Origin: Pseudonocardia sp. CNS-139 | Lineage (GTDB): Bacteria > Actinomycetota > Actinomycetes > Mycobacteriales > Pseudonocardiaceae | DNA: 64,000 bases | Reading direction: 5' to 3' | NCBI GenBank assembly: GCA_001942415.1 | Contig: MKJX01000111.1 | Location: 1 to 64,000 of the forward strand | Program-made: the position numbers and the translations under genes | Shown: positions 28,101-38,070 of the stretch, in pieces | How the letters are laid out: the number at the start of each line of letters is the position of its first letter | Numbering within the stretch: position 1 is the stretch's first letter | Notes under the pieces: generated by a model | What the model was told of the DNA's origin: nothing | The model's database searches: none | What the model saw: only the letters and a program-made list of their open reading frames with translations

Positions 28101-28382
28101 ATGTCGGTGCTCGTCAAGGCGCGGTCTCGAACCAGGCGAGCGCAGGCAGCGGCGGAGATCGCTCGCGTCGGGACGAGCCCGGTGTCTCTGCTCGGTCGCG
28201 TCGTCGTGACCGCGCTGGTGATCGCCGGTGTGCAGCGGGCAGTGATCACCCACGCGGACGACGACGGACTGATCTGGGCAGCGCTCGCGCTCCCAGCCCT
28301 GGTCACCGCCTACACGATCACGAAGGCGCTCACCCTCGTGACCGTCGCCCCGTCAGCACGCCGGACGCGTGAGCGCCGATGA
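28101..28382 (+). CDS. Small membrane protein of the transfer operon
   Basis: About 93 residues. A basic N-terminus (ARSRTRRAQAAAEIAR) is followed by two hydrophobic helices (LLGRVVVTALVIAGVQRAVI and LIWAALALPALVTAYTITKA). An upstream ATG at 28054 overlaps the whiB stop (ATGA) but is in another frame; one lost base near 28080 would join them. Function unknown. It overlaps the start of the translocase. Confidence 0.55.
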   Translation: MSVLVKARSRTRRAQAAAEIARVGTSPVSLLGRVVVTALVIAGVQRAVITHADDDGLIWAALALPALVTAYTITKALTLVTVAPSARRTRERR

Positions 28383-30535
28383 CCGCCCACGACGGCGACG
28401 CCCGGACGGCTTGCCCGGGCCGGTCTACGAGGCAGAGATCGTCGACGCGTCGGCCGATGATCAGAGCGCAGCGCTCGTACGTCGGCCGACCGCGGACCTG
28501 GCGCGGCGCCGACACGAGCCGGCGCGGCGGGTTCTGTTCCGGACCGCGGTCGGCGTCTGGCGTACGGATCAGGTCGTCCGTACCCGGTCGGTGCTCGGCT
28601 ACCGAGCGCGGAAGCTGCCGCACGACCTCGCGCGGATGACCTGGTTCCTGATCCGCGGGCACGTCCGCTGGATCACAAAGGCGTGGGCCTTCTTCACCTA
28701 CGGCGACCTCCGCGCGGACGCACGGGCGGCGCGCGTCGCCGGAGACGTCGAAGCGCGGCGCGAGGCGCAAGAGCTGATCCGCGCGGACTCGCGTGCCGGT
28801 GGACCCGTCTCGCCATGGTGCTCGAAAGCGTCGGTAAGGGCGTAGCAACGCTCGGAGGGATTGGGCTGCTCTTATGGCTGCTCGACTCACTGATCCCGCG
28901 GGAGGAGATGTGGCCGTGGCTGGCGGGCCTGTACGAGCTGCTGACGGCGTCGGGGGCGGCGACAACGACGCTTGCCCCAGCTCTTGTCGTGCTCGTCCTG
29001 CTCGCCTGGCTCGTCGCGGCCGTGTACGAGGGGCGCGACATGGAGCCGGGCGCGAGCTTCCTGGTCCGCCCCGACCGGGACGACGCCGATTCGTGGTTCG
29101 CGAGCGGATGATCTCCCGGGCCCTCGCGCATCTGGGCATCGCGCCGCTGGACCGGTTCTTCAAGGATGGTGGCGAGCTGATCTACACCGTCCCGGCCCGC
29201 CTCGACGGCAACGGCACGTTTGCGCAGGTGCGGCTCCCGCTCGGCGTGACGGCCGACATGGTCGCGGACCGCCGGGACCGGCTCGCGGCGAACCTCGGCC
29301 GCGCGAAGCTGGAGACCTGGCCCACCGAGGGCACCGAAGCCGGCCTGCTGGACCTGTGGGTTGCCGACAAGGGCCGGCTCGGCAGCGGGGCCGGTCCGTG
29401 GCCGCTGCTCGTCGACGGTGAGGTGGACGTCTTCGACGGCGTGCCGTTCGGCCGGTCGCAGCGGGGCGAGGTGCTGAACGCGCCGATCATGGAGCGGAAC
29501 TATTTGATCGGCGGCCGTCCGGGGCAGGGGAAGTCCTCGGCCGGCCGCACCCTCTGCCTGGGCTGCATCCTTGATCCGACCGTGGAACTCCGCGTCCACG
29601 TGTTCGCCTCGAACCCCGACTTCGACCCGTTCAGGCCCCGCCTCTCGGCCTACGTCAAAGGTGACGATGACGAGGCGATCGCGGCCGGGCTTGCTGAACT
29701 GCGCTGGCTCCGCGACGAGGTGACGCGCCGTGGGCAGCTCCTTGAGCGCCACGGCGCCGCGAAGGTGACCCGCAAACTCGCGAGCACTGTCCGAGGACTG
29801 CATCCGGTCGTGGTGATCTTCGACGAGTGCCACGAGATGTTCGAGCATCCGCAGTTCGGCAGCGAAGCCGGATCGCTCGCGATCAAGGTAATCAAGAAGG
29901 CGCGGAAGTGCGGGATCACGCTCGTGTTCTTGACGCAGTCGCCCACAGCGACGTCGATCCCGAAGGACCTGACCCGCAACTGCTCGAACGGCGTCGCCTT
30001 CGCGGTCGCGGACCAGGTCGCCAACGACGGGCTACTCGGGTCGGGCACCTTCCGCCAGGGCATCCGCGCGACCGAGCTACGACCCGGCGAGGACCGGGGT
30101 ACAGCCGTCTGCGTCGGCCTCACGGCCAACCGCTTCGAGTTGGTCAACACGTTCTACGTCGCCTTCGACGAGGACCGCGACGAGGTCACGCCCGTCATCG
30201 TGCGCGCCATGGCGCTGCTCGACGAGCACGGCCGAAGCGTGCCCGTGCCACTGTCCGAGAACGACAAACCGGACGAACCGCGACCTGATCACCTCGCCGA
30301 CATACACAGCGTTCTATGCGGAGAGACGCGCGTCCGAACGCAGATCGTGCTGCGCCGGCTCGCCGACCTGAACCCCGCCGAGTACGGCGAGTGGTCTTTC
30401 CAAGACCTCGCTGCAGCGCTCGTTGCGGCGGGCCTCGCGGCTCGCAAGTCCGACGGCGTCATGGTCGTCCGCGCGGTCGACGTCGTCCGTGCGCTCGCCG
30501 AACGTGACGCGGACGGAGACGATGCGGATGAGTAG
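28369..30535 (+). CDS. TraB/FtsK-like conjugative DNA translocase, frameshifted
   Basis: About 720 residues, the single transfer protein of AICEs that pumps double-stranded DNA between mycelia. The N-terminal part has a basic stretch (RRRHEPARRVLFRTAVGVWR) and two membrane helices (VATLGGIGLLLWLLDSLIP; LVVLVLLAWLVAAVYEG). The motor domain has Walker A YLIGGRPGQGKSSAGR and Walker B VVVIFDECHEMFE, then LTQSPTATSIPKDLTRNCSN. A C-terminal winged-helix-like stretch is at EWSFQDLAAALVAAGLAARK. Single-base losses near 28795 and 29095 split the reading. The GTG at 28369 is in frame; ATG 28379 (ATGA overlap) would need another shift. The motor domain is intact from about 29100. Confidence 0.85.
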
Positions 30536-30779
30536 CGGGAAGGGACGAGCACAGGGGGGTGGCCAGGGAAGCAGGGAGTACTCCGGCGCTGCCACCCACG
30601 GCGTTCTCCCCGGCTCTACCAGCGCTGATGGCGTCCAGGGAGGCAACAGCCGGGCCACGGTCAACCCCCGGAAAGCAGCCGACAACGGAAGTCGCCGGGA
30701 CAACAGTCGCCGGTCCTCCCTGGCAGGCGAAAGGACGGCTTCACGGTCGCAACGGGGTGCGAGCGGATCGCGACGGCTG

Positions 30780-30950
30780 ATGAGCCTCTCTGCAGCGGCT
30801 GCCCACACGGACGTCTCCGTTCGGACGCTGCGTCGGTACATCGCGCAGGGGAGGCTGACCGGCTACCGCGTCGGTCCTCGCCTACTGAAGGTCGATCAAA
30901 GCGAGTTGGAGATGTTGGCCCGGCCTATACCAACGGCAGGGCCGAGCTAG
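30780..30950 (+). CDS. xis: Excisionase-type MerR-like helix-turn-helix protein
   Basis: A 56-residue protein: SLSAAAAHTDVSVRTLRRYI followed by AQGRLTGYRVGPRLLKVDQS, a winged helix of the HTH_17/excisionase type. The size and its position between the transfer gene and the integrase fit an Xis. The 244 bases upstream (30536-30779), where AICEs normally carry rep, hold no convincing gene. Confidence 0.72.
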   Translation: MSLSAAAAHTDVSVRTLRRYIAQGRLTGYRVGPRLLKVDQSELEMLARPIPTAGPS

Positions 30951-31175
30951 TAGTACTGCCTTCGGCTGCGTGATTCCTATCGGCCAGCCCATTTCTCTGC
31001 TGCTCGGCTCGGATGGCGATACCCAACGCCTGATAACCGCGACCGTACCGGTTGCACGCGTGTCTAGGTTTCCTGTCTGTTCAACGCGCTATTTCTGGTA
31101 GCGCCGCAACGCTCGCGGGTGAGGCGCACTCTGCTTGCCGGCCCCCGCTCACCGCATGGGCGCGGAGTGCTCCCG

Positions 31176-32108
31176 CTACGGCCGGACAGTGGACGATGCG
31201 TCGTCGAGCAGTTCGTTAATGAGAGACTCTTCTGACGGGACTCCTCCGCGCTCCAAGATGCTTCGAAAGCATGCCATTAGGAGTGACCAGGCGCGGTCCC
31301 ACTCATCCGTCCGAGGCAGTTTGTCGAACCGCCCGTGGGCAACCTTCGATCTGTCGCCATACGACCGACGTGCCTGATTGAACATATCTATTCGTGAAGA
31401 CTGTGATCCGGTCATCTGTGCGATATACATCGCCAGGCGGAAGCTGACCTCTGTCTGGACTCGAGGAAATATGGATTCAAGCCCGGTCCAGATGTGCAGC
31501 AAGGATTGGTCGATTGCGGGGAGCGTCGGCGCGGTCAGTGCAACTCGCTCGAGCATCACACATTCGGACACATTTCGTCGGATTTCAAGCCACCGCTCGG
31601 CATCTTCCACCGCTTGGCAAAATTTGGCCGCCGTCAATTCCAGTGTGAGTGCTTCACTTCTTACATATGAGCCTGACGGATAAGCTCCGCCAGACTTGGA
31701 TAGCGACCTCGCTGCTGACCACTCCTCGCCGACGCGCGGGAGGGAGTAACTCCACCGCCTGCGGAGTCTTACGAGCGCAGATGTCGGAGTAGTCGTTGAT
31801 CGAGTGGGTGGCAATCATCTGGGTCGAAAATGGGTGAACTTGGTTGACGTACAGCATTAAATGGAGCGCAGACAGGGACTCTGTCGCACTCTCAAAATTC
31901 TTACTATTGACAGTCAGCTCCAAGTTGCAGCTTTGGAGTAGGTTGTCGGCAACGCTGAACGGAATCTCTACGCTGTGTCGCGACCCGAGCTCGGCCCAAT
32001 CAAAGATGCTGACGCCCCATTTGCGCGTTACTGCACTGAATCGGCCTTGCTGAATATTGTCGTCTTCAGTCGGCAGGAGCAATGACACTGGAGCAAAGAA
32101 GTCTGGCA
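31176..32108 (-). CDS. HEPN (Apea-like) domain protein, frameshifted
   Basis: About 310 residues in AT-richer DNA. The C-terminal half is a HEPN domain: LLHIWTGLESIFPRVQTEVS, then MFNQARRSYGDRSKVAHG, where RSKVAH is the Rx4H catalytic motif of HEPN ribonucleases. It ends WSLLMACFRSILERGG. The N-terminal half (FFAPVSLLLPTEDD to LHLMLYVNQVHPF) is of unknown type, perhaps a sensor. One base is missing near 31768 (CICA/LVRL junction). The true start is uncertain: GTG 32108 is used, but the frame is open further upstream. It is divergent from a PIN-domain gene. Confidence 0.7.
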
Positions 32109-32612
32109 CTAGCCTGTTATACCAGTCTCGGTGGCGATTGAGTGCCCGGCGTCCTCGTCGGTCGGGCAGGCCTCTGGGATGGGTCGACCGCCCATCTCCT
32201 CGGTCTCCTGGCGATGTGCCACGCAGCCTCCGATGGGCGGGGCCTGGGCGACGTTGGGTCGGCGTTTTGCGTCGCGGCTGCCTGCAAGCGGCCGCGGGCC
32301 TGCCACTCGGGTCGACGGATGTGGCTATGGGTGAGTGGCTGATACGTTGACCAGGGCAGAATGCGTCATCGACCTCGGGTGGCACCGCCAACTAGACGGG
32401 TGCGACGAGGCGCGACGTAAGGCGCCCGAAGTCCTGGTGGGTCGGAATGAAGCGGTCCATCAGGTCTGTGAGAGTCTGTATCGACCGTTCGCTGCTATCC
32501 GGCATCGTTGCACGCACCGGTCGAGTAGGTTGGGTCGATAGGTCAGGCCACTGGGCCGTCTGCGGGAGGAGAACTCCATGCGGGTGCTCGATTCGCGGAG
32601 AGAGTTCATGTA
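32109..32612. other. Region between the HEPN and PIN genes
   Basis: About 500 bases, GC-rich on the left and mixed on the right. Small open frames exist on both strands, but none has recognisable composition or motifs. The left part might hold an N-terminal extension of the HEPN protein in another frame. The promoters of both cargo genes must lie here. Confidence 0.4.
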
Positions 32613-33796
32613 ATGGGCGTGACGCAAGTTGTGGTCGTCGTAGACACGACCACAATCTTTCCGGACGTTATGATGTCGCGTACGCGATGGATGCAATTAC
32701 TTTCGCTTTGCGCCAAGAGTGATATCCGGCTAGCGATCCCGGAAATCGTCCTTCGTGAGACCGCTCGACACTGGGAGGTGGAGGCCAAGAATGCGGTCGG
32801 CGCACTCGAGAGTCGAATTGATCGAATCGCAAGTTCTCGGGATCGGCTAAGCGCTCTAGGGCTCGACATTCCGATCCATGTTCCGCCTCCCGTCTCCGAT
32901 GTGGTGATCGACCGGCGACTTTTTCTCGCTAAGGCGACTGCCGCCTTCTAGCGTTAAGTGTTGAAGTGCTACCTCTGCCCGATGTGACAATTGGGCAGGT
33001 TCTAGAGCGTGATCTTGAGGGCCGCAGGCCCTTTGCGGCTAGCGGCAAAGGATTTCGGGACTCTCTTATTTGGGAGTCGGTGCGGCAGTTCGCGCACGGG
33101 CTCGATGCTTCTAGTGTCCTTTACTTCATTACCGATAACGCTGAAGACTACTGTCTTGGCGACGAGCTGCATCCGGACCTCGCGGCTGAGATTGAGGGTG
33201 CGCAATCTGAGGTTCGGCATGTGAAGAATCTTGAGGCTCTCTTCTCTGAAGCTGACCTCGGGGCCATGGTGGCAGGTTTGGTGGCAGACGACACTGAACT
33301 CTCTAGGTTCCTGGCACGAGCAATGGAGCCGCGCGAGCCTGACTATGAATTGCCTACGGTGGAAGAAATTGTGAGATTGGCCGTTATAGGCGCCGCCGAA
33401 GGCTTGGTTAACGAAGAAGTTAAGCGTGAGGGCTTCGCTAGTTCTGGGCTGGATTTCACTGCCATTGCGATCCCTTCGGAAATTCAGAGTCCAATGGTCT
33501 CGTATGTTGAGTGCGATGAGCAATCGGTGGACTGGGAATCTTTTGAAACGTACGACGACACGACCCTGCTGGTTAGGGCGACTGTCGACGCGAATGTTAG
33601 CCTCGAAGGCTTTGTCTATAAGAGCGACTACGTCGTAGTCGATCACGGTATCGTGCAACTTAGAATGTGGGATTGGAATGATCATATGGCTCATGTATCG
33701 ACGACCGTTCACGCACGCTTGGTGTTTCAGCTCCGGGTGGAGGTCGGCGTTGGCGTAGACGATGTCGAGTTTGAGAGCGCGGAGCCGTTAGCCTAA
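32613..33796 (+). CDS. PIN-domain (DUF4935-like) protein, frameshifted
   Basis: About 394 residues. The PIN nuclease fold is visible: VVVVDTTTIFPDV with the first catalytic Asp, RLAIPEIVLRETARHWEV with the conserved Glu, GFRDSLIWESVRQFA with the third acidic residue, and VLYFITDNAEDY with the last Asp. One base is missing near 32940-32948, between LAKATAA and LALSVEVLPLPDVT. The C-terminal 150 residues (IQSPMVSYVECDEQSVDWES onward) form a beta-rich domain of unknown type. It is AT-richer than its neighbours, so probably acquired. RNA cleavage is expected from the fold but not shown. Confidence 0.75.
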
Positions 33797-34013
33797 CGGG
33801 CGAGGCTGGGAAGGTTGGTTGAGTCCTGGGCGCTGGTCAGGCTGCTCCACGTCAACAGCAGCTCCGTCCCGAGCCAGTCAACGGATGCGTCCCGATGCGC
33901 CTCGAAGTGAGGGATAAGGCTGGAGTGGCGCGGGGCCTCTAGTTGGCTGCCTAAGAGTCAGTTGACCGGATATTGTCGCTCCTTCAGGAGCATGTGTTGC
34001 TGCCTCGATTGAA

Positions 34014-35146
34014 TTAATGTGCGCTCACTAACGCAGAGAGCGCCGCCGCGATCACCCGATCACGCTCCTCGGCTGCATGCTGATACCGCAATGCAGCCGC
34101 GGGCGTGAGTGGCCAAGCCTGGCCATCAACTCAGCCAGGGTCGCTCCGGTGGAAGCCGCAAGGACTGCGCCCGTGTGCCGCAGATCGTGGAACCGCAGGT
34201 CCGGCCGCTTTGCCTTCTCTCGCGCAGGGTAGTAGACCTTGTACAGCGTCGACGGCGCGAGCTGGGCACCGTGGCCAGCGGGGAAGAGTAGCCCGTTCCG
34301 CCCCGGAGCCGCGTGGTCGCGGAGGTGGTCACTCACCATCGGGACGAGGTGCGGCGGGATCGCCACTCGCCGCTTTCCGGCTTCGGACTTGGGGTCCTTC
34401 ACCTTGCGGCCGGTCTTCGTTCGCACCACGCCCCGCTGCACATGGACGACGGCGGTCGGCACGTCGACGTCGCTTCGGCGCAGCTCGGCCAGTTCCCCGA
34501 AGCGCAGCGCGAGCCAGGCGGCGAACAGCACCATGAGCTGGTACTTCTCTGGCATCGCCTTAGCGATCGTCTCCAACTCGGGGAGCGTCGCGGGCTTGAT
34601 CTTCTTCGCGCGTTTGGTCTGGCCGGCGCGCGTATGCGGCAGGGGTTCGCGGCGAGCAGGTCGTCGTCGATCGCGGTCTTGAGGATGCTGCGCAGGAGGT
34701 CGGTAGGCGTGCGCGCGGGCGGGTCGGGCCGGGTGCCGGGAGCTGAGCGCGGCGTACCAGGTGCGGACCTTGACGGGGTTGATGTCAGGTACCAGGAGAT
34801 CGCCGAGGGTCGGGTTGACGTGGTCGCGGAGCAGTTGTTCGTAGTGCTCGCGCGTGCGGTCTTCGAGGTCACGTTGCTTCACCCACGCGTCGGCGTACTC
34901 GCGCAGCGACGGGGGAGGGGCCTGGGGCTCGGCCGGCGGCAACCACTCCTGACGCAGGATCTCGGAGTGGCGCATGGCGAGCCACGCTTCCGCGTCGCCC
35001 TTGGTGTCGAAGGTCAGCCCGCGTCCGTCGGCCCGTTGGGCGGCGCGGCGCTGGCCGTCCGGGCCGATGTAGCGGGCCTGGTACCGGCCGGAGGGCAGCT
35101 TCCGGACGCTTCCGAAGTGCCGAGCTGCGGGCTTCCGCGTGGGCAT
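34014..35146 (-). CDS. int: Tyrosine recombinase/integrase, several frameshifts
   Basis: About 378 residues. The N-terminal AP2-like DNA-binding part is RYQARYIGPDGQRRA, and the SAM-like core-binding domain is LREYADAWVKQRDLEDRTRE. Catalytic residues are Arg in WLALRFGELAEL, His-x2-Arg in RFHDLRHTGAVLA, His in ARLGHS and Tyr in ALRYQHAAEERD. The tyrosine lies in a different frame from the rest. One-base losses near 34120, near 34640 and near 34735 break the gene. With them repaired the stop is at 34014-34016. It lies 150 bases from attR, the normal place for the enzyme that inserts the element at tRNA-Val. Confidence 0.85.
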
Positions 35147-35297
35147 GCCCTCAATGGTAGCGGTGTGCCCTCAACGTGCCCAGAGATGAGGGAATCTGTG
35201 TCCACGAATGTCCACCTCTGACCGGCGATACTGGGTGCTGAACCAGCAGCTCAGAGCCTATATCGCGACGGAAGGTGTGACGGCCGGATGAGGCCGT

Positions 35298-35326
35298 GTC
35301 ACTGGTTCGATCCCAGTATCGCCCAC
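35298..35326. repeat. attR of the integrative element
   Basis: 29 bases identical to attL (23528-23556). After it, a further stretch of about 48 bases is similar but not identical to the sequence after the tRNA, including a copy of its terminator. Confidence 0.93.
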
Positions 35327-35335
35327 GTTGCTGAC

Positions 35336-35366
35336 AGGCCCCTGACCTGCAAGGTCGGGGGCCTTC
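35336..35366 (+). terminator. Second copy of the tRNA-Val terminator hairpin, beyond attR
   Basis: AGGCCCC with GGGGCCT and an inner ACCT/AGGT stem, differing from 23566-23596 at a few bases. No tRNA body precedes it here, so it probably marks the original downstream flank of attB. Confidence 0.6.
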
Positions 35367-35430
35367 GGCATTTCCGGAAGCTGCCGCGCCTCCCGCCCCA
35401 GCCAGGATGTCCTGGCAGATGTCCTGAGCG

Positions 35431-37108
35431 TCACGGGATGACGCAGACCTGGAGCCGAACCCCCAGTCGTTGGAAAAGGACTGCGGCTGAGGCGAGTTCG
35501 GACCGGGCGAACGTGAAGAGGCGATCCGGGGTGAGCAGGCCGTTGCTGCGGTGGATGGCGAACACAAGCGTGTGGGGACGGTCGCCGAGTCCGTCCGCCC
35601 GGGCCGGGTGCTGCTCCCGGACGAGATCGACGAACTGGTGCCAGGTCTCGCGGTCGGTGAGGCTGTCGACCGCGACGATGCCCTGGGCGAAGAGGTGGCT
35701 GAGCGGTCCCGACCCGGTCCGCCGGCTGATCTTCTTGACGTGCACCAGCTCGCCGTCGGGTCCGAGGAGGTCGCATGCCTCGAACCCGCGGCGGTGCGCC
35801 GGCGTGCGGACGAGCTTGCGGTCGAGGCAGACGAACCCCTCGACGCGGTCGGCGACGTAGCGGTTGTAGTCCTGCTCCTCCCACCGTTCGCCCGGACGGT
35901 GGCCTTCGGCCCAGGCGGGCAGGTCCCATTCCGGTCGGTCCGCGAACGCGGCGTCGACCACGCGCGCGACGTGCTGGCGGTAGCGTCGGAGGTGTCGTAC
36001 CACTCGCCGTCGAGCAGGACGAGTCGCTGGTCACGGTCGATGTCAACCTGCGCGGTGAGCCACTCGGCGGCAGGTGCGTCCGTCGCCAGCGGCTCACCCG
36101 ATGAGTCCAGGCCGCCGATGCGTGAGGTCTGCAGCACCCGCAGTCGCCGCGAGCGGTCGACAGTGGCCAGGCCGTCGCGGAGGTCGACGAGGGCGAGCTG
36201 CGGGTCGTCGATCCGGTGGCGACCGATCTGCCCGACGTACCGGCGCACGTCCGGCCCACCGTGAAACCTGCCCGGGTAGGCGAGGCTGACTGCGTCGTCC
36301 AGCAACGCGAGCTTGTCCAGTGCGATCTCCCAGGCACGGTCGGTGATGTCGGTGCGGTCCGGCGGGACGCGGCGGACCCAGCGCAGCGGGGCCAGGCTGG
36401 GATCGATCTCGTGCTCGTGCAGGACCCGCGCGATCTCCCGCAGGTCCGCCACGAGGAGCTGTGGTGACTCGGGAAGGGGGAGTCGCATGCGATCGGTGCA
36501 GTCGATCGGGACGGTGTCGGTCCGTCGCCGAGAACGACGGGAGTGGGACAGGTCCATCCGGGCTTTCGAGCTGATGGTGCCGGCAAGCTGCCGGACGAGC
36601 TCAGCGTGCTCGCGGATGCCGAACGACCACAGCTCTTGACCCGAGGGAACGAGATTGGTGTCCACACGGGCCTTGGCGCTGAGGTACTGGCGTCGGACCT
36701 GGCGCACGGCGTCGGCGCGAGGACCCGGAGGGCGAGGTCGAGGCCGAACTCTCGGTCGACAAGATGGGTGCGCAGCAGCCGGCGACCGCTGAATGCCGAA
36801 CGTCAGCGCGAATGTCTCGCCGTCGATGCGCACGATCAGGAGCGCTGCTGCGTCCGAGGACAGGTATCCGAGATCGAGTCCGGTGAGTGAGCGAACGTGC
36901 TCCACCCAGGCACGTGGCTTCGGAGGCCGCTCTCCGAACACAAGCAGAGCCTGGTCTCCGAGGTCGCCCACGGGGTCCGACGCGTAGTCGTCCGCAGCCG
37001 CCTCGTCGTGTACGTCCCAGTACGAGTCCAGGTCATGCCCTGGTTCGAGTCGGTAGATCGACACGTCGTGGGTGCGGTCGGCGGGTTCTCCGTCTGTGAC
37101 GTGGGCAT
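35431..37108 (-). CDS. TIGR04141/DUF6119 sporadically distributed protein, frameshifted
   Basis: About 560 residues. VSIYRLEPGHDLDSYWDVHD is the opening, LDLGYLSSDAAALLIVRIDG and NLVPSGQELWSFGIREHAEL are in the first half, and GFEACDLLGPDGELVHVKKI lies in the C-terminal part. The pattern matches the TIGR04141/DUF6119 family, which is patchily spread and often lies beside restriction and other defence genes; its activity is unknown. One-base losses occur near 36800, near 36700 and near 36000. The C-terminal 190 residues are intact. The start is uncertain: ATG 37108 would require one more shift, and the core frame is open to 37130. It stands between attR and the R-M cluster and is divergent from an XRE regulator. 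Confidence 0.7.
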
Positions 37109-37164
37109 CGGGCGTCTGACGATGCAGCAACTGCCGTCACCTTTCACCAATGGGCGGCCAGCGT

Positions 37165-37177
37165 CTGCAGTTTGCAG
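37165..37177. promoter_or_regulatory. Inverted repeat between TIGR04141 and XRE genes
   Basis: CTGCA-GTT-TGCAG is a perfect 5-base-arm palindrome. TTGCAG recurs at about 37185. The site lies about 50-60 bases before the XRE start and may be its operator. Confidence 0.4.
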
Positions 37178-37228
37178 ATTGTAGGTTGCAGTATGCTGCG
37201 CCGCTGAGATCAAGACAAGGGGGACGGG

Positions 37229-38070
37229 ATGGCCAGCCCCACCGTCGGTCGCCGCCTCCTTGCGGCAGACCTGCGCAGATACCGGCTTGCGTCCGGCCGG
37301 ACGATCGAGGAGGTCGCGGCTCATCTGGAGTGCTCGCCGGCGAAGGTCTCGCGGATGGAGACGGGGATCGTCAAGGTCGGTCCGCAGGACCTGCGCGCGA
37401 TCTCGAGCTCTACGGGGTGGGTGGGGCGGCGCGGGACGCGCTGTTCGACCTGGTCCGTCAGGCCCGGGCGCGGGGTTGGTGGGAGGCCTACGCCGACGTC
37501 GTGCCGCCGGGCTCGGCCCGGTTCTACGGGTTGGAGGACGGTGCGGAGCTGATCGCCCAGCATGTTGCATCGCTGGTGCCGGGGCTGCTGCAGACCGAGG
37601 GCTATGCGCGAGCGCTGGTCGGGTCGGTGCCGGGGCTCGACCCGGTAGTCGTGGAGCGTCGGGTCGAACTGCGGCTGCGCCGGTCCCGGCTGCTCGACCG
37701 GCCGGATCCGCCCCGGCTGGACGTGCTCCTCGACGAGGCGGTGCTGCGCCGGGTGATCGGCGGCCGCGAGGTCTTCGCCGGGCAGCTGCGTCATCTGCTC
37801 GACGTCGCCCACCGGCCGTCGGTCACGCTTCGGGTGATCGAGTTCGATGCGCCGGTGCACCCGGCCGTCGGGGTCACGTTCAGCGTGTTCCGCTTCGCCG
37901 GTGATCCCGCCGGGGTCGTCTTCCGCGAGCAGCTCGACGCCAACGGGTTCCTCGACGAGCCGAACGCCGTCGCCGTCTACGAGGAGTCGCTCGTCGCGGC
38001 GGCGGCGGTGGCGGCCGACAGGGATCGGTCACGTCGTCTCGTCGCCGCCCGCCTCGCCGAGGTCGGCTGA
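37229..38070 (+). CDS. XRE regulator with DUF5753 domain, frameshifted
   Basis: About 280 residues. The N-terminal Cro/C1 helix-turn-helix is LASGRTIEEVAAHLECSPAK followed by VSRMETGIVKV. The DUF5753 domain has ELIAQHVASLVPGLLQTEGY, a conserved LLDRPDPPRLDVLLDEAVLR and HPAVGVTFSVFRFAG. One base is missing near 37403 (RA/DLELYGV). Such genes pair with DUF397 genes and regulate development or antibiotic genes in streptomycetes. The DUF397 gene here lies on the opposite strand and overlaps its end. Confidence 0.83.

Larger units (their letters stand above)
23528..35326. mobile_element. Actinomycete integrative element (AICE-type) in tRNA-Val(CAC), about 11.8 kb
   Basis: The element is delimited by a 29-bp perfect direct repeat, one copy being the 3' end of tRNA-Val. 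It carries a tyrosine integrase next to attR, a MerR-like excisionase, a TraB/FtsK-like DNA translocase, WhiB, GntR and XRE regulators and a Nudix hydrolase, the order typical of pSAM2-like elements. No Rep protein (RepSA or primase-polymerase type) is found; only about 245 bases separate the translocase from xis, where rep usually lies. HEPN and PIN genes are AT-richer cargo. Transfer as double-stranded DNA by the translocase is the known mode of this class; activity of this copy is unproven. Confidence 0.88.

Noticed and set aside
32392-32696. Short minus-strand frames between the HEPN and PIN genes as an antitoxin.
   Set aside because: No helix-turn-helix or other fold is visible, there is no ribosome-binding site, and the two candidate frames overlap each other.
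35151-35290. Minus-strand coding extension of the TIGR04141 frame through attR.
   Set aside because: The reading across the att site is the translation of the tRNA tail and terminator and is not conserved protein. The gene ends at 35431.
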